Position numbers and translations under genes: made by a program
In this document: positions 9,958 through 20,471 of the stretch, piece after piece
Layout: every line of letters begins with the position of its first letter
Position numbering within the stretch: the stretch's first letter is position 1
NCBI GenBank assembly: GCA_026390115.1
Contig: JAPLGO010000001.1
Location: 160,978-224,977 of the forward strand
Source of the DNA: Campylobacterales bacterium
Lineage (GTDB): Bacteria > Campylobacterota > Campylobacteria > Campylobacterales > Sulfurimonadaceae
DNA length: 64,000 bases
Direction of reading: 5' to 3'
Notes under the pieces: generated by a model
Database searches by the model: none
Seen by the model: the letters and a program-made list of their open reading frames with translations, nothing else
Told to the model about the DNA's origin: nothing

Positions 9958-11676
9958 ATGATTTCATTAGATATAAAAACAAAAAATAGTTCATCATCAC
10001 CCATAAGTTTAGTGACAAAAGAAGATAAATCGAAGCTGTCGTTCTCTGAACTTTTAAAGGGGATAAGCACTAAGAAAGAGACTCAATCTATTCAAAACGG
10101 AGCTTTAGTTTTATCTCTATCGAGTGAAGAAAAAGATATAAATAGCACAAAATCATCCACAAAAACCGAAACATTGGCATCACTGCTTAAAAACAAAAAT
10201 GTACAAATGGCAGAATCGAAAGTAGAGTTAAAAGAAGCATCTGTGCCCTTTGAATTAAACCCAAAAATAACCTCAACACTAAGTAAAGAGGAGTTCAGAA
10301 TTTTGGTAAAAGATGCCAAAGAGTATCTGAAATCTAAAATTATAGAGAGTGACGATTATAAAAAATCCGAAATAAAAGAACTTCCAAAAACACTCAAAGG
10401 TCTGGCTGAAGTAGGCAAAAAGTTTGGTATAAATATTAGTAAAATAACAATTGAAGATGTTCGTCCGGAGGTAAAAACTAATAAACCGGATGCCACTTCC
10501 ATTCTCAGGACTGCAAAAGAGAGTCCGTCTCAAGAGATTCAGCCAGCCAAAGCAGTAATAAAAGAACCTTTAAAAGAGGCACTTAAGACAGAAACACTAA
10601 ATACCAAAACAGCCGTCAAAGAGAGTGCAACTGCAGAAGTTCCACTTCCAAAAACAGCCGTCAAAGAGAGTGCAACTGTAGAAATTCCACTTCCAAAGAC
10701 AGCCGTCAAAGAGACTCCAAAAGAGAGTACAGCTGCAGAAGTTCCACAAACTAAAGAGATAATAGCAGAAGCTTTTGATATTAAAGAAAAAAAAGTAAAA
10801 GCTCCGCAAACCAAAGAACTCAAAGCTGAAATTAAAAATGATAATGATGTGGCTCAATCTGACAAAATAGTAACCATAGAAGAGCCTAAGACAAAAGTTG
10901 CACCTCTTTTAAAAACCTTGGCACCGGCAGAACATACAACAGAGCAACTGGTTCAGGCTAAATCCGGCGGAACACTGAAAGTTGAAGAAAAAATCACTAA
11001 AAACAGAGCGGATGAGACTCTAAAATCACTTCTGAGTGGAGAAAAACCGACGCAAAGTTTATCTGCGCTTGCCGGTAATATCTCTGTTTCTGCTGCAAGA
11101 ATAGTAGAATCTAGCAATCCAACTGAATCTAAAAGTCAATCCGAAAACTCATTTGAAAAACTTTTAGTCGGCGACACAGAATCAAAAGTTGATAGCTCCC
11201 AAAACACAAAGCTGGATGGATTGAGCGTACATAAAGCCGATAGCCTTGAAGTAAAGATTAACGAAGCCAAGCAGATGATAAAATATCTCTCAGCAGATGT
11301 TAAAACTGTAATAGAGGATTACAAAGCGCCCTTCACAAGAGTTAAAGTGCAACTCAATCCGGAAAAATTCGGCGATGTAGAGTTGACGGTAGTGCAAAGA
11401 GGTAGCAATTTACATGTCAATATCAGCTCAAATTCAACCGCAATCAATACCCTCTCAGCGAATATAATGGAGTTAAAAACACAGTTAAATAATAGTGGAA
11501 TAAATAATGCTACATTAAATTTTAGTAACAGCTCTGACAACTCTGCTTCAAGCCAGCAGCAAGGGCAAAAACAACAGCAAAATGAGGCTCATAAAGAGTA
11601 TAACTATTTTGAGAATGATGAAAAAAATGAAGAGATTTTAAGCTCTTTAGAGATAATCGTTCCTAGATACATATAA
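9958..11676 (+). CDS. fliK: Flagellar hook-length control protein FliK
   Basis: C-terminal Flg_hook pattern (RVKVQLNPEKFGDVELTVVQRGSNLHVNISS); next to flgD/flgE; ATG at 9958 with GGAG RBS preferred over 9916. Confidence 0.8.
   Translation: MISLDIKTKNSSSSPISLVTKEDKSKLSFSELLKGISTKKETQSIQNGALVLSLSSEEKDINSTKSSTKTETLASLLKNKNVQMAESKVELKEASVPFELNPKITSTLSKEEFRILVKDAKEYLKSKIIESDDYKKSEIKELPKTLKGLAEVGKKFGINISKITIEDVRPEVKTNKPDATSILRTAKESPSQEIQPAKAVIKEPLKEALKTETLNTKTAVKESATAEVPLPKTAVKESATVEIPLPKTAVKETPKESTAAEVPQTKEIIAEAFDIKEKKVKAPQTKELKAEIKNDNDVAQSDKIVTIEEPKTKVAPLLKTLAPAEHTTEQLVQAKSGGTLKVEEKITKNRADETLKSLLSGEKPTQSLSALAGNISVSAARIVESSNPTESKSQSENSFEKLLVGDTESKVDSSQNTKLDGLSVHKADSLEVKINEAKQMIKYLSADVKTVIEDYKAPFTRVKVQLNPEKFGDVELTVVQRGSNLHVNISSNSTAINTLSANIMELKTQLNNSGINNATLNFSNSSDNSASSQQQGQKQQQNEAHKEYNYFENDEKNEEILSSLEIIVPRYI
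10606..10750 (+). repeat. Imperfect ~45-bp tandem repeat inside fliK
   Basis: Three copies encoding K-TAVKESATAEVPLP-like units. Confidence 0.75.
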
Positions 11677-11689
11677 AGGACATACTAGA

Positions 11690-12370
11690 ATGGCAATCAC
11701 ACCAACCGGACAAAATGCCGCAACAGTAGCTACCACAGCAGCAACATCTACTACCGCAGCAGCAATAGCAAAAGATCAAAGTGCTTTAGGAAAAGATGAT
11801 TTTATGAAACTTCTTTTAACAGAACTTCAATATCAAGATCCAACCGCACCTATGGATAGTGAGAAAATTTTAACTCAAACCTCTCAGCTGGCAACTTTAG
11901 AATCTTCTGATAAAACGAATACAGCTTTAACAAACTTAACAAAAGCACTAGGAAGTACTCAACAGTTCTCTACTATTGCAGCTATTGGAAAAACAGCTGA
12001 TTTAGGGAGTGATGCCATAACTTATGATAAGGGAACTGCTTCTAAATTTGAGGTCTATTTTCCGAATGCCGTTCAAAAAGGTACAGTAGATATTACGGAT
12101 GGGAGTGGCAATAAAGTTGGAGCACTCGATGTCGGTACTAATCCCGCCGGTGTTTATCAATTCACTTGGGATGGAAAAGATGTTGCAGGGAATGTTGCAG
12201 CCAGTGGCATCTATCATGTTAACGCAAGCTATAGTGACCCTGCTGGAAACCCTTTAACAACAAGGCTTGGTGCCTACCCTATAGAATCAGTTAAATTTGA
12301 TCAGGGGAATACTCTTCTGAAAGTTGGTTCAAATTATGTACCTCTTGCAAATGTTGTAGAAGTTTACTAA
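11690..12370 (+). CDS. flgD: Flagellar hook assembly/capping protein FlgD
   Basis: LGKDDFMKLLLTELQYQDPTAPMDSEKILTQTSQLATLES signature. Confidence 0.95.
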   Translation: MAITPTGQNAATVATTAATSTTAAAIAKDQSALGKDDFMKLLLTELQYQDPTAPMDSEKILTQTSQLATLESSDKTNTALTNLTKALGSTQQFSTIAAIGKTADLGSDAITYDKGTASKFEVYFPNAVQKGTVDITDGSGNKVGALDVGTNPAGVYQFTWDGKDVAGNVAASGIYHVNASYSDPAGNPLTTRLGAYPIESVKFDQGNTLLKVGSNYVPLANVVEVY

Positions 12371-12386
12371 ATAAGGGAATTTCACT

Positions 12387-13640
12387 ATGATGACGCAAGC
12401 CTTTTATACCGGAATCTCTTCTCTTCAAAGTAACCAAACAGCCATAGATGTAATATCTGATAATTTGGCGAATGTAAGTACAAATGGGTTTCGTGGATAT
12501 AGTGCAGAATTTTCATCACTCTTTGAAAATGCACTCAACTCTACATCTGCCAACTCAAATGATCAAGTTGGAGTTGGTACAAGAATATCAGCAACAACCA
12601 TGAATATGCAAAATGGTTCTGCGATACTCACAGAAAGAAATACAGATTTGGCAATTAGCGGGGATGGATGGTTTGGAGTGCAGTCGTCCGGTACACCTTT
12701 ATACACCCGTGACGGAAGTTTCTCTTTTGATGCCAATGATAATTTGGTAACGGGTGACGGTTTTCATGTTTTGGGAACTATGGGCGGAAATATCTCTAAC
12801 AACACGCTTACTAAAACACTAGGTGAAGTACCGCTAAATAGTGCAGCATCTCAAGAAAAACTCCAATTTCCAAAATATTTAACCTATCCTGCCCAACCGA
12901 CAACAAATGCAAAATTCTTTGCTAATCTGGGTCTCGGAACAGATATGATACCTGTTGGTGCCGGAATTGTTGATTCAAAAGGAAATAAAAACAATTTGCA
13001 ATTGGAGTTTACTAAAAGTGCTACACAAACTCCTCCGGGAAGTCAATGGGATGTAGTCGCAACTACAAAATCATCAGATGGGTTAACCACATTTGATACC
13101 AAAAAAGGAAGTGTAAGCTTTGGCGAAACTGGTGATTTACTCTCAACTACGCTTACAACTATTGATAACAACGGTACAAATGTTGCGATTGATTTGGGTA
13201 GTGGATATGGTGGGGTTGTTACAACGAACGGAATTTACAAGTCGGGCTCAAGTATTGTAGATGGAACAGTCGGCGGAGATCTTGAAGGTTATTCGATTAA
13301 CAAAAACGGAGAAGTTTTGGCTGCTTTTACAAACGGTCTGCAAAGCAGTGTCGGAAAAATTGCCGTCTATCATTTTCAAAATGATCAAGGCTTAGACAGA
13401 GTAAGCGGAACAAGATTTTCAGAATCTTCTAATAGCGGGAAAGCAATATTTTTTAAGGATGCAAACGGCAAAGACACTCTTGGCGCAAATATAATGAACT
13501 TTAAACTAGAGGGTTCAAATGTTCAAATGAGCACAGGGTTAACAGATTTAATAATACATCAAAAAGCGTATGACGCTAGTTCAAAATGTGTAACCACAGC
13601 AGACCAAATGATACAAAAAGCTTTAAGCATGCACAAATAA
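12387..13640 (+). CDS. Flagellar hook protein FlgE-like (short paralog, 417 aa)
   Basis: N-terminal FYTGISSLQSNQTAIDVISDNLANVSTNGFRG and C-terminal flagellar rod/hook signature. Confidence 0.9.
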   Translation: MMTQAFYTGISSLQSNQTAIDVISDNLANVSTNGFRGYSAEFSSLFENALNSTSANSNDQVGVGTRISATTMNMQNGSAILTERNTDLAISGDGWFGVQSSGTPLYTRDGSFSFDANDNLVTGDGFHVLGTMGGNISNNTLTKTLGEVPLNSAASQEKLQFPKYLTYPAQPTTNAKFFANLGLGTDMIPVGAGIVDSKGNKNNLQLEFTKSATQTPPGSQWDVVATTKSSDGLTTFDTKKGSVSFGETGDLLSTTLTTIDNNGTNVAIDLGSGYGGVVTTNGIYKSGSSIVDGTVGGDLEGYSINKNGEVLAAFTNGLQSSVGKIAVYHFQNDQGLDRVSGTRFSESSNSGKAIFFKDANGKDTLGANIMNFKLEGSNVQMSTGLTDLIIHQKAYDASSKCVTTADQMIQKALSMHK

Positions 13641-13649
13641 ATAGATAAC

Positions 13650-13666
13650 TTGGAACGCTAAATGCT
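13650..13666 (+). promoter_or_regulatory. Putative sigma-54 promoter upstream of flgE
   Basis: TTGGAACGCTAAATGCT: GG-N10-GC (GG 13652-13653, GC 13664-13665). Confidence 0.65.
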
Positions 13667-13786
13667 CAATACATATACCATAAAATAAAAATTCTAAAAG
13701 CTTAGCTTCAGTCGTATCAGCGGCCCTAGCAAAATAAAAGGGACTGGTTCCTTTTACTTATTAAATAAAAATGAAAAGGATTTAAA

Positions 13787-15922
13787 ATGTTAAAATCACT
13801 TTATTCTGGCATCTCAGGGCTGCAATCACATCAAGTTGCAATGGATGTTGAATCAAATAATATTGCCAATGTAAACACAACAGGTTTTAAATACTCTCGT
13901 GCTAACTTTTCAGATCTGTTGGCTCAGACTCAAGCAATCGCTACAGCTCCTCAGGGTTCATTAGGCGGTAAAAATTCCGTACAGATAGGGCTAGGCTCTA
14001 CTATAAGCTCTATGACACGCATATTCTCTCAAGGTTCAATTCAAAATTCTGACAAAAATACGGATGTTGCTATTCAAGGGGATGGATTTTTTATAATCTC
14101 TCCTGATAACGGCAGCACATACAAATATACCAGAGCGGGCGACTTTAAATTTGACGCCGGCGGAAATTTTGTTGATAATAACGGTTTTATCGCGCAAGGT
14201 TGGCTTAGAGATAGTGCAACCGGCAAAGTGGATTCAACCAATCCTATTAAAAGCATAAATATAGCACCTGGACTCACAACCCCTGCCAGTCCTAGCCATG
14301 AAGTTGTACTAAAAGCAAACCTTGACTCAGGAACACAAGTTGAGACTTTTTCTCCGGCCTATGAAGTTGCTTCAGGTACTCCGCCCAGCATAACGACTCC
14401 TGGTTCCAGTGACGGAATAGATGCGGCAGGAAATCCTGTACCATCAGGCGATGTAGGAGTTATGTTTAATGAATCCGGAGCAGCTTTCAGTCTTCAAAAA
14501 GATCAAGGTGTCTGGGCTTCATTTTTAAGTTCTCAAAAAAATGGTGTCGGTGTAGTTCAAGGCGGTGCCGGAGAGCTGAATTTAACATTTACACTTGATG
14601 ACGGGACAACTAAACTGATTACAACAACCGGTGGGGACCCGTTAAACACAGCAGCAGTAAATGGAAATAGATTCACAGCAGCAATTAATGCCCAAACTTC
14701 TGTAACCGGAGTAACAGCTACATACGATATAGCCAATAATAAAATTAATTTAACAAATACTAACAGTAGCGATTCAACATCGCATAATATAAATGTAACT
14801 GCCGGTAATGCAAACAGCGGTGTTACATCCGGTTCAGTTATAACTGCTTATAAATACCAGTATGACCCAGCGGTTGTCTCAACGGCAACAGGGATTGATA
14901 AAAAATTTACTACCCTCTCTGATTTACGATATGCGATGGAGAAGCAGGCACGTGCTGATGGCGGTGGCGTTGCCGGTGCCGGTAATAACATAGAGATTAA
15001 AGTAAATGCGCAAGGGAAGTTTGAGATAACAAATCCTGGCGGTGGTGCTAATGATTATGATATGAATCTAAAGGTTACGGCATACTCTGCTGTGGGTATT
15101 ACCGATAATACGCGTTTCAGTAGAAATATGGAAGCAATGAATGCTGTTTTACCGGCTGGAAGTGGCGGTAAAGCGTATTCTCAAGGTTTTAATGCTGCAA
15201 CACACTCTAGCAGTATAGATGTTTATGATTCGCTTGGCTCTAAGCATACACTACGAATGGAGTTTAGAAAGACAGCAGTTGATGTAGCAACAGGCAGTAC
15301 ATGGGACATGAAAATTACTGTTCCGGAACCGGCTACCATTAATACAATTGCACCCTACAATGAAAAAACCGGTTCAATTCGTTTTAATAATGATGGTTCA
15401 TTATCAACCTATAATCCGCCAAATGTTTCATTTTCAGGAAATAACGGTTCAGCACCAAACCAGCAGGTAAGTCTCAGTTTCGGTACTCCCAATTCATTTG
15501 ACGGTATGACAAGTTTTGACTCTACATCGTCAACATCGGGTATATCTCAAGATGGTTATACAGGTGGGGATTTAGTAGGAATTAGAATAGATCAAAGCGG
15601 TACTTTAATTGGTTCATTTTCAAATGGTCGCTCATTTGGTCTTGCTCAGATTGCCATGGCCAAATTTACAAATAATGAAGGGCTTGGAACTGAAGGGGGA
15701 AATGTATTTACCCAGTCTGCAAACTCCGGTGAACCGATTATCGGTACAGCGGCAACTGCAGGGCGTGGATTTATCCAATCTTCCGCATTGGAAGCTTCCA
15801 ATGTGGATTTATCTCGTGCCTTGACACAGCTTATTATAATTCAAAGAGGATATCAGGCAAACGGTAAAACAATTACCACTGCGGATCAGCTTCTTCAAAC
15901 TTTAATCGGATTGAAAAACTAG
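13787..15922 (+). CDS. flgE: Flagellar hook protein FlgE (711 aa)
   Basis: LYSGISGLQSHQVAMDVESNNIANVNTTGFKYSR… and C-terminal SNVDLSRALTQLIIIQRGYQANGKTITTADQLLQTLIGLKN. Confidence 0.95.
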   Translation: MLKSLYSGISGLQSHQVAMDVESNNIANVNTTGFKYSRANFSDLLAQTQAIATAPQGSLGGKNSVQIGLGSTISSMTRIFSQGSIQNSDKNTDVAIQGDGFFIISPDNGSTYKYTRAGDFKFDAGGNFVDNNGFIAQGWLRDSATGKVDSTNPIKSINIAPGLTTPASPSHEVVLKANLDSGTQVETFSPAYEVASGTPPSITTPGSSDGIDAAGNPVPSGDVGVMFNESGAAFSLQKDQGVWASFLSSQKNGVGVVQGGAGELNLTFTLDDGTTKLITTTGGDPLNTAAVNGNRFTAAINAQTSVTGVTATYDIANNKINLTNTNSSDSTSHNINVTAGNANSGVTSGSVITAYKYQYDPAVVSTATGIDKKFTTLSDLRYAMEKQARADGGGVAGAGNNIEIKVNAQGKFEITNPGGGANDYDMNLKVTAYSAVGITDNTRFSRNMEAMNAVLPAGSGGKAYSQGFNAATHSSSIDVYDSLGSKHTLRMEFRKTAVDVATGSTWDMKITVPEPATINTIAPYNEKTGSIRFNNDGSLSTYNPPNVSFSGNNGSAPNQQVSLSFGTPNSFDGMTSFDSTSSTSGISQDGYTGGDLVGIRIDQSGTLIGSFSNGRSFGLAQIAMAKFTNNEGLGTEGGNVFTQSANSGEPIIGTAATAGRGFIQSSALEASNVDLSRALTQLIIIQRGYQANGKTITTADQLLQTLIGLKN

Positions 15923-15982
15923 AACTTTAATAGTTTAATCCATTTTTGCTATAATTCCTTCATTATTTATGAAGGAATTTTT

Positions 15983-17146
15983 ATGCAATTCTCTGCTCCC
16001 CTCAAATCAAATTCAAAAAAAATTATGTTACTTGGCTCTGGCGAGTTAGGCAAAGAAGTCGTTATCGAGGCTCAAAGATTGGGGCTTGAAGTTATCGCAG
16101 TGGACAGATACCAAAATGCTCCTGCGCACCATGTGGCACACCGCTCTTATGTCATAAACATGCAAGATAAAGATGCTCTCTTAGAGATTATCCGTCGTGA
16201 AAAACCTGACTATATTTTGCCAGAGATTGAAGCTATCAGCATTGCCGCTCTCTTTGAAGCAGAAGCGGAGGGATTTAATGTTATTCCAAATGCCGAAGCA
16301 GTCAATAAGACCATGAACCGTAAAAATATCCGCCGTTTTGCAGCAGAAGAGCTGGGGCTGAAAACAGGTGCGTATGAGTTTGTAAAGACTCTTGATCAGC
16401 TAAAAGCCGCTGCCCAGCGAATGGGCTTTCCTTGTGTTATAAAACCTGTTATGAGCAGCTCAGGACATGGACAGAGTGTGGCAAAAAGTGCTGCCGATAT
16501 AGAAAAATCATGGGAAATGGCAAAAGAGGCAAGAGGCGATTCAAGTGAACTTATCGTGGAAGCCTTTGTTGATTTTGACTATGAAATTGCACTTTTAACA
16601 GCCAGAAACGGAAAAGAGACAGTTTTTTGCGAACCTATAGGGCATGAGCAAAGAGACGGCGATTATGTCTTCTCATGGCAGCCGATGGCGATGAGTGAAG
16701 TTGCAAAACAAAAAGCGCAAGAGATGGCTAAAAAAATCACCGACGGGCTTGGCGGTCAAGGTCTTTTTGGTGTTGAACTTTTTATTAAAGGGGATGAGGT
16801 CTATTTCTCAGAAGTTTCACCTCGCCCACATGACACGGGAATGGTTACGCTTATCACACAATCTCAGAGTGAATTCGCACTTCATTTGAGAGCAGTTTTG
16901 GGACTTCCATTAGGATTCACTTTTTACGGAGACGGTGCAAGTGCCGCTTTTAAATCTGAAACACACAACTTTGCTCCTGTTGTTGAAGTGGATGATTCTC
17001 TTTTTAGCGAAAACAGTTTTGTAAGAATTTTCTCAAAACCAGAAGCACACAAAGGCAGAAGACTGGCCGTTGCACTTGTTTTTGATAAAGTTGACAACGC
17101 ACTTGCCAAAGCAAGAGAACTCATCAAAAAAGTTAAAGACGCGTAG
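15983..17146 (+). CDS. purT: Phosphoribosylglycinamide formyltransferase 2 (formate-dependent)
   Basis: ATP-grasp protein: [29 protein letters not shown]…[25 protein letters not shown]. Confidence 0.95.
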   Translation: MQFSAPLKSNSKKIMLLGSGELGKEVVIEAQRLGLEVIAVDRYQNAPAHHVAHRSYVINMQDKDALLEIIRREKPDYILPEIEAISIAALFEAEAEGFNVIPNAEAVNKTMNRKNIRRFAAEELGLKTGAYEFVKTLDQLKAAAQRMGFPCVIKPVMSSSGHGQSVAKSAADIEKSWEMAKEARGDSSELIVEAFVDFDYEIALLTARNGKETVFCEPIGHEQRDGDYVFSWQPMAMSEVAKQKAQEMAKKITDGLGGQGLFGVELFIKGDEVYFSEVSPRPHDTGMVTLITQSQSEFALHLRAVLGLPLGFTFYGDGASAAFKSETHNFAPVVEVDDSLFSENSFVRIFSKPEAHKGRRLAVALVFDKVDNALAKARELIKKVKDA

Positions 17147-17161
17147 AATTAATAACTCCAC

Positions 17162-17566
17162 ATGCAAGAATTAGCACTCTTTCTCTCCGCATTTCTTGCA
17201 GCAACTATCTTTCCACTCAGTTCTGAAGCCACTTTTGTGTTGGCCCTCTCGGAGGGTATGAGTATTTCATATGCTCTTACTTTTGCCTCTTTGGGAAATA
17301 TTTTAGCCATAATCCTCAACTACTGGTTTGGTTACTGGCTTAGCGAGAAAACGCAAACTAAACTTGCAAAATCAAAAATCGGTTCTAAAAGCTTAGCTTA
17401 TGGAAGCAAATATGGTTACTTTATTCTACCCTTCACATGGCTTCCGCTTATCGGCGATCCACTCACTCTTGTTGCAGGTGTTATAAGACTCAGATTTGTT
17501 TGGTTTGTTATAATTGCAGGAAGCTTAAGGGTTTTAAGATACTTTTTTTTAGCTCAAATTTTTTAA
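17162..17566 (+). CDS. YqaA/DedA-like membrane protein
   Basis: Small polytopic protein; SEATFVLAL…GSKYGYFILPFTWLPLIGDPLTLVAG pattern. Confidence 0.75.
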   Translation: MQELALFLSAFLAATIFPLSSEATFVLALSEGMSISYALTFASLGNILAIILNYWFGYWLSEKTQTKLAKSKIGSKSLAYGSKYGYFILPFTWLPLIGDPLTLVAGVIRLRFVWFVIIAGSLRVLRYFFLAQIF

Positions 17567-17576
17567 AGGTTAGTGT

Positions 17577-19196
17577 ATGAGAAGTGATGTTTTAATTATA
17601 GGAGCGGGCGGTGCAGGTTTGGTTGCTGCCATACATGCTCATTCTGCCGGTGCAAAAGTGCGAATCCTAACCAAAGATTACCCTACCAGAAGCCAGACAA
17701 CAATGGCTCAGGGCGGAATTAATGCAGCACTGGGAAATGTGAGCGAAGATAGCATTGAGGCACATGTTCAAAACACTCTCAAATCTGCGCACGGCTTAGC
17801 AAATGAAGAATCAGTCAGATTTATGTGCGAACAAGCACCGACAGCTGTACATTGGCTCGATAGCATCGGCGTATGCTTCAGCAGAACCAAAGATGCAAAA
17901 ATCGCTCAGAGAACTCTTGGCGGTGCCTCTGCTCCTCGTGCTTGTTACGCTCAAGATTACACTGGACTTAAAATTCTTCACACATTATATGATAGAGTTC
18001 TCGCAGCCGGCATTGAAATTTTAAACGAAAGATACCTTCTCAATTTTATAACAAACAAAGATGAAACTAACAAATCTTATGCATGCGGAGCAACTGTTTT
18101 AAACATTCGCACAGGCGAAATAGAGAACTATGAAAGTGCCTCAGTTATTGTCGCAACCGGAGGATACAGCAGAATCTATCACAAACACTCTACCAATGCC
18201 ATCGGCTCAACAGGCGATGGCATTGCCGCTGCAATTCGTGCAGGGGCAAGACTCAGAGACATGGAGTTTATTCAGTTTCATCCTACTGCTCTTAAAAACT
18301 CTTCAATCCTTATTTCAGAGAGTGCCAGAGGCGCCGGCGGACATCTTTTAAACTCTAAGGGTGAAAGATTTACGAACGAGTTGGCTCCGCGTGATGAAGT
18401 AGCCCGTGCAATTCACAACGAGATAGAAAGAGGCGAAGATGTATTTTTGGATATTCGTCATTTAGGCGAAGCGTTTATAGACGAGGAGCTTCCTCAAGAG
18501 AGAAAATTGGCAAAACTTTATGAAAATGTTGACCCTATTTATGAACTAATTCCCATAAAACCGGTCGCGCACTACACCATGGGCGGTATCGAGGTGGATA
18601 AAAACTCCCAAACCAAACTGGAAGGACTTTTTGCCGTGGGCGAGTGTGCAAGCCACAAAGTGCATGGAGCAAACCGTCTTGGCGGAAACTCTCTCTTAGA
18701 GCTTGTAGTTTTTGGAAAACAAGCGGGAGAGAGCGCAGCAAAGCATGCAAAAAAGTTTGATAAAAAAATTGATACAACAATACAAACAAACACTACTAAC
18801 AATTTTATAACTGATGTAAAACAGTTTACAAACCAAATAGATTTTTATCAAAAGCGAAAGATAATAGGCAATATTTTTTATGACAATGTTGGAATAAGCA
18901 GAAATGAGATGGGCTTAAAGGCAGCTCTTAAAGCTATTCGTCAAATTCAAAAAGAGATTCCTTTTATGGGTCCAAGAGATAAGTCAAAACTCTATAATAC
19001 AAACCTTGTCGAGTTTATTGAGTTTGTAAACATGGTGGAGCTTTGCGAAATAATTTTGGTTTGTGCGATAAGTAGAAATGAGAGCCGCGGTGCGCACTTT
19101 AGAGCAGATATACCAAACGAAAACGACATGGTATACAAGGCGCATACGATAACTTGGAAAGAAAATGATGTACTTTATGCAGACTTTATGGAGTAG
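17577..19196 (+). CDS. Succinate dehydrogenase/fumarate reductase flavoprotein subunit
   Basis: DVLIIGAGGAGLVAAIHA, QTTMAQGGINAALG, QFHPT, HYTMGGIEVD motifs. Confidence 0.9.
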   Translation: MRSDVLIIGAGGAGLVAAIHAHSAGAKVRILTKDYPTRSQTTMAQGGINAALGNVSEDSIEAHVQNTLKSAHGLANEESVRFMCEQAPTAVHWLDSIGVCFSRTKDAKIAQRTLGGASAPRACYAQDYTGLKILHTLYDRVLAAGIEILNERYLLNFITNKDETNKSYACGATVLNIRTGEIENYESASVIVATGGYSRIYHKHSTNAIGSTGDGIAAAIRAGARLRDMEFIQFHPTALKNSSILISESARGAGGHLLNSKGERFTNELAPRDEVARAIHNEIERGEDVFLDIRHLGEAFIDEELPQERKLAKLYENVDPIYELIPIKPVAHYTMGGIEVDKNSQTKLEGLFAVGECASHKVHGANRLGGNSLLELVVFGKQAGESAAKHAKKFDKKIDTTIQTNTTNNFITDVKQFTNQIDFYQKRKIIGNIFYDNVGISRNEMGLKAALKAIRQIQKEIPFMGPRDKSKLYNTNLVEFIEFVNMVELCEIILVCAISRNESRGAHFRADIPNENDMVYKAHTITWKENDVLYADFME

Positions 19197-19199
19197 TTT

Positions 19200-19901
19200 A
19201 TGAAGATAAAAATCAAAAGGGAAGAGGTTGCAGAGTATGAAGTTGAGATGCAGAATGCAACACTCTTAGAAGTTTTAAATGAGATAAAAACAAAGCAGGA
19301 TTCAACCCTTACCTACTCCAGCGGATGCAGAAGCAGTGTCTGCGGCAGTTGTTCAGTGCGTGTCAACGGCAAAGAAGTCTTGGCATGCGGATATAAGGTA
19401 CAAAATGAGGATTTAGTTGAGCCTCTTAGAAATGTAACTGTACTTCGTGATTTGGTTGTAGACATGGAAAGGGCTTACTCTTTCAATACAAAAGCAAAAG
19501 CTTGGCAAATTTTCCAAAGCAAAAATATTTCATTAACTATGGAGGATGAGAAGCGAAATGAAGTGCAAAGCGACTGTATTCTTTGCGGCTCATGTTACAG
19601 CGCTTGTCCTGTTTATGCAGTAAACGAGGAGTTTCTTGGTCCATTCTCACTCACAAGAGTTTGGAGATATGTGAGCGATGCGAGAGAGGATGGCGTACAT
19701 GCAAAAATTGACAACATTCAGACCAACGGCGTTTGGGATTGTACTCTTTGCAATGAGTGTACAATGGTTTGCCCACAGGAAATTTCTAGCAAAGCGGATA
19801 TAGAAAAACTTCGCTCAAAATCTGCGATGCTTGGGTTTACAGACCCCAATTTTAGTAATTTTGGCGGCGATTTTAGTTTCGATGGGAGTCCTAGTTTTTA
19901 A
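19200..19901 (+). CDS. Succinate dehydrogenase/fumarate reductase iron-sulfur subunit
   Basis: 2Fe-2S CRSSVCGSCSVRVNG and CxxCxxxCP clusters. Confidence 0.9.
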   Translation: MKIKIKREEVAEYEVEMQNATLLEVLNEIKTKQDSTLTYSSGCRSSVCGSCSVRVNGKEVLACGYKVQNEDLVEPLRNVTVLRDLVVDMERAYSFNTKAKAWQIFQSKNISLTMEDEKRNEVQSDCILCGSCYSACPVYAVNEEFLGPFSLTRVWRYVSDAREDGVHAKIDNIQTNGVWDCTLCNECTMVCPQEISSKADIEKLRSKSAMLGFTDPNFSNFGGDFSFDGSPSF

Positions 19902-19968
19902 AACAACTAACAGTACTAACAATTGAAATGTGTTATAATAATTCTCAATTAATGTAAAAGGGTTTAAT

Positions 19969-20466
19969 ATGGCAAAAGAGTATTCATTTGATATTAGTGC
20001 AAAAATAAACATGCAGAGTTTTAAAGATGCGATAAATCTTGTTGACAGAGAGGTTGCAAACCGTTATGACTTCAAGGGTACAAATTATGAAGTCGCCTAT
20101 AAAGAAAAGGACAAACTTCTTGTTTTGGTAGCTTCAAGCGATAATAAACTTGACGCTCTCAAAGATGTGGTAATCGCAAAACTTCTAAAACAGGGTTTGT
20201 CATCTAAAGTTTTAGATGAGCAAAAAGTGGAAGATGCAAGCGGCGGAACAAGAAAAGCGACTTTTAAGATTGTTGATTATATAGAGTCCAAAGAAGCAAA
20301 AAAAATAACTGCTGAGATAAAAAACCTAAAACTCAAAGTAAATGCCCAGATAGAGGGAGATTCTATAAGAGTAAAGGGTGCAAAACTTGATGATTTGCAA
20401 GCTGTAATCGCTGCAATTCGCGGAATGGAGTGGGAAGCTCCACTTGTGTTTGAGAACATGAGATAA
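19969..20466 (+). CDS. YajQ family cyclic-di-GMP/nucleotide-binding protein
   Basis: SFDISAKINMQSFKDAINLVDREVANRYDFKGT…VQAAIRGM-like C-terminus. Confidence 0.93.
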   Translation: MAKEYSFDISAKINMQSFKDAINLVDREVANRYDFKGTNYEVAYKEKDKLLVLVASSDNKLDALKDVVIAKLLKQGLSSKVLDEQKVEDASGGTRKATFKIVDYIESKEAKKITAEIKNLKLKVNAQIEGDSIRVKGAKLDDLQAVIAAIRGMEWEAPLVFENMR

Positions 20467-20471
20467 TCCAC

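Noticed and set aside
10279-10857. Minus-strand ORFs (10279-10533, 10539-10823, 10597-10857) opposite fliK
   Set aside because: Repetitive antisense translations of the FliK tandem repeats; no independent support
18535-18802. Two overlapping minus-strand ORFs inside the flavoprotein gene
   Set aside because: Antisense to a strongly conserved coding gene; composition looks like frame shadow
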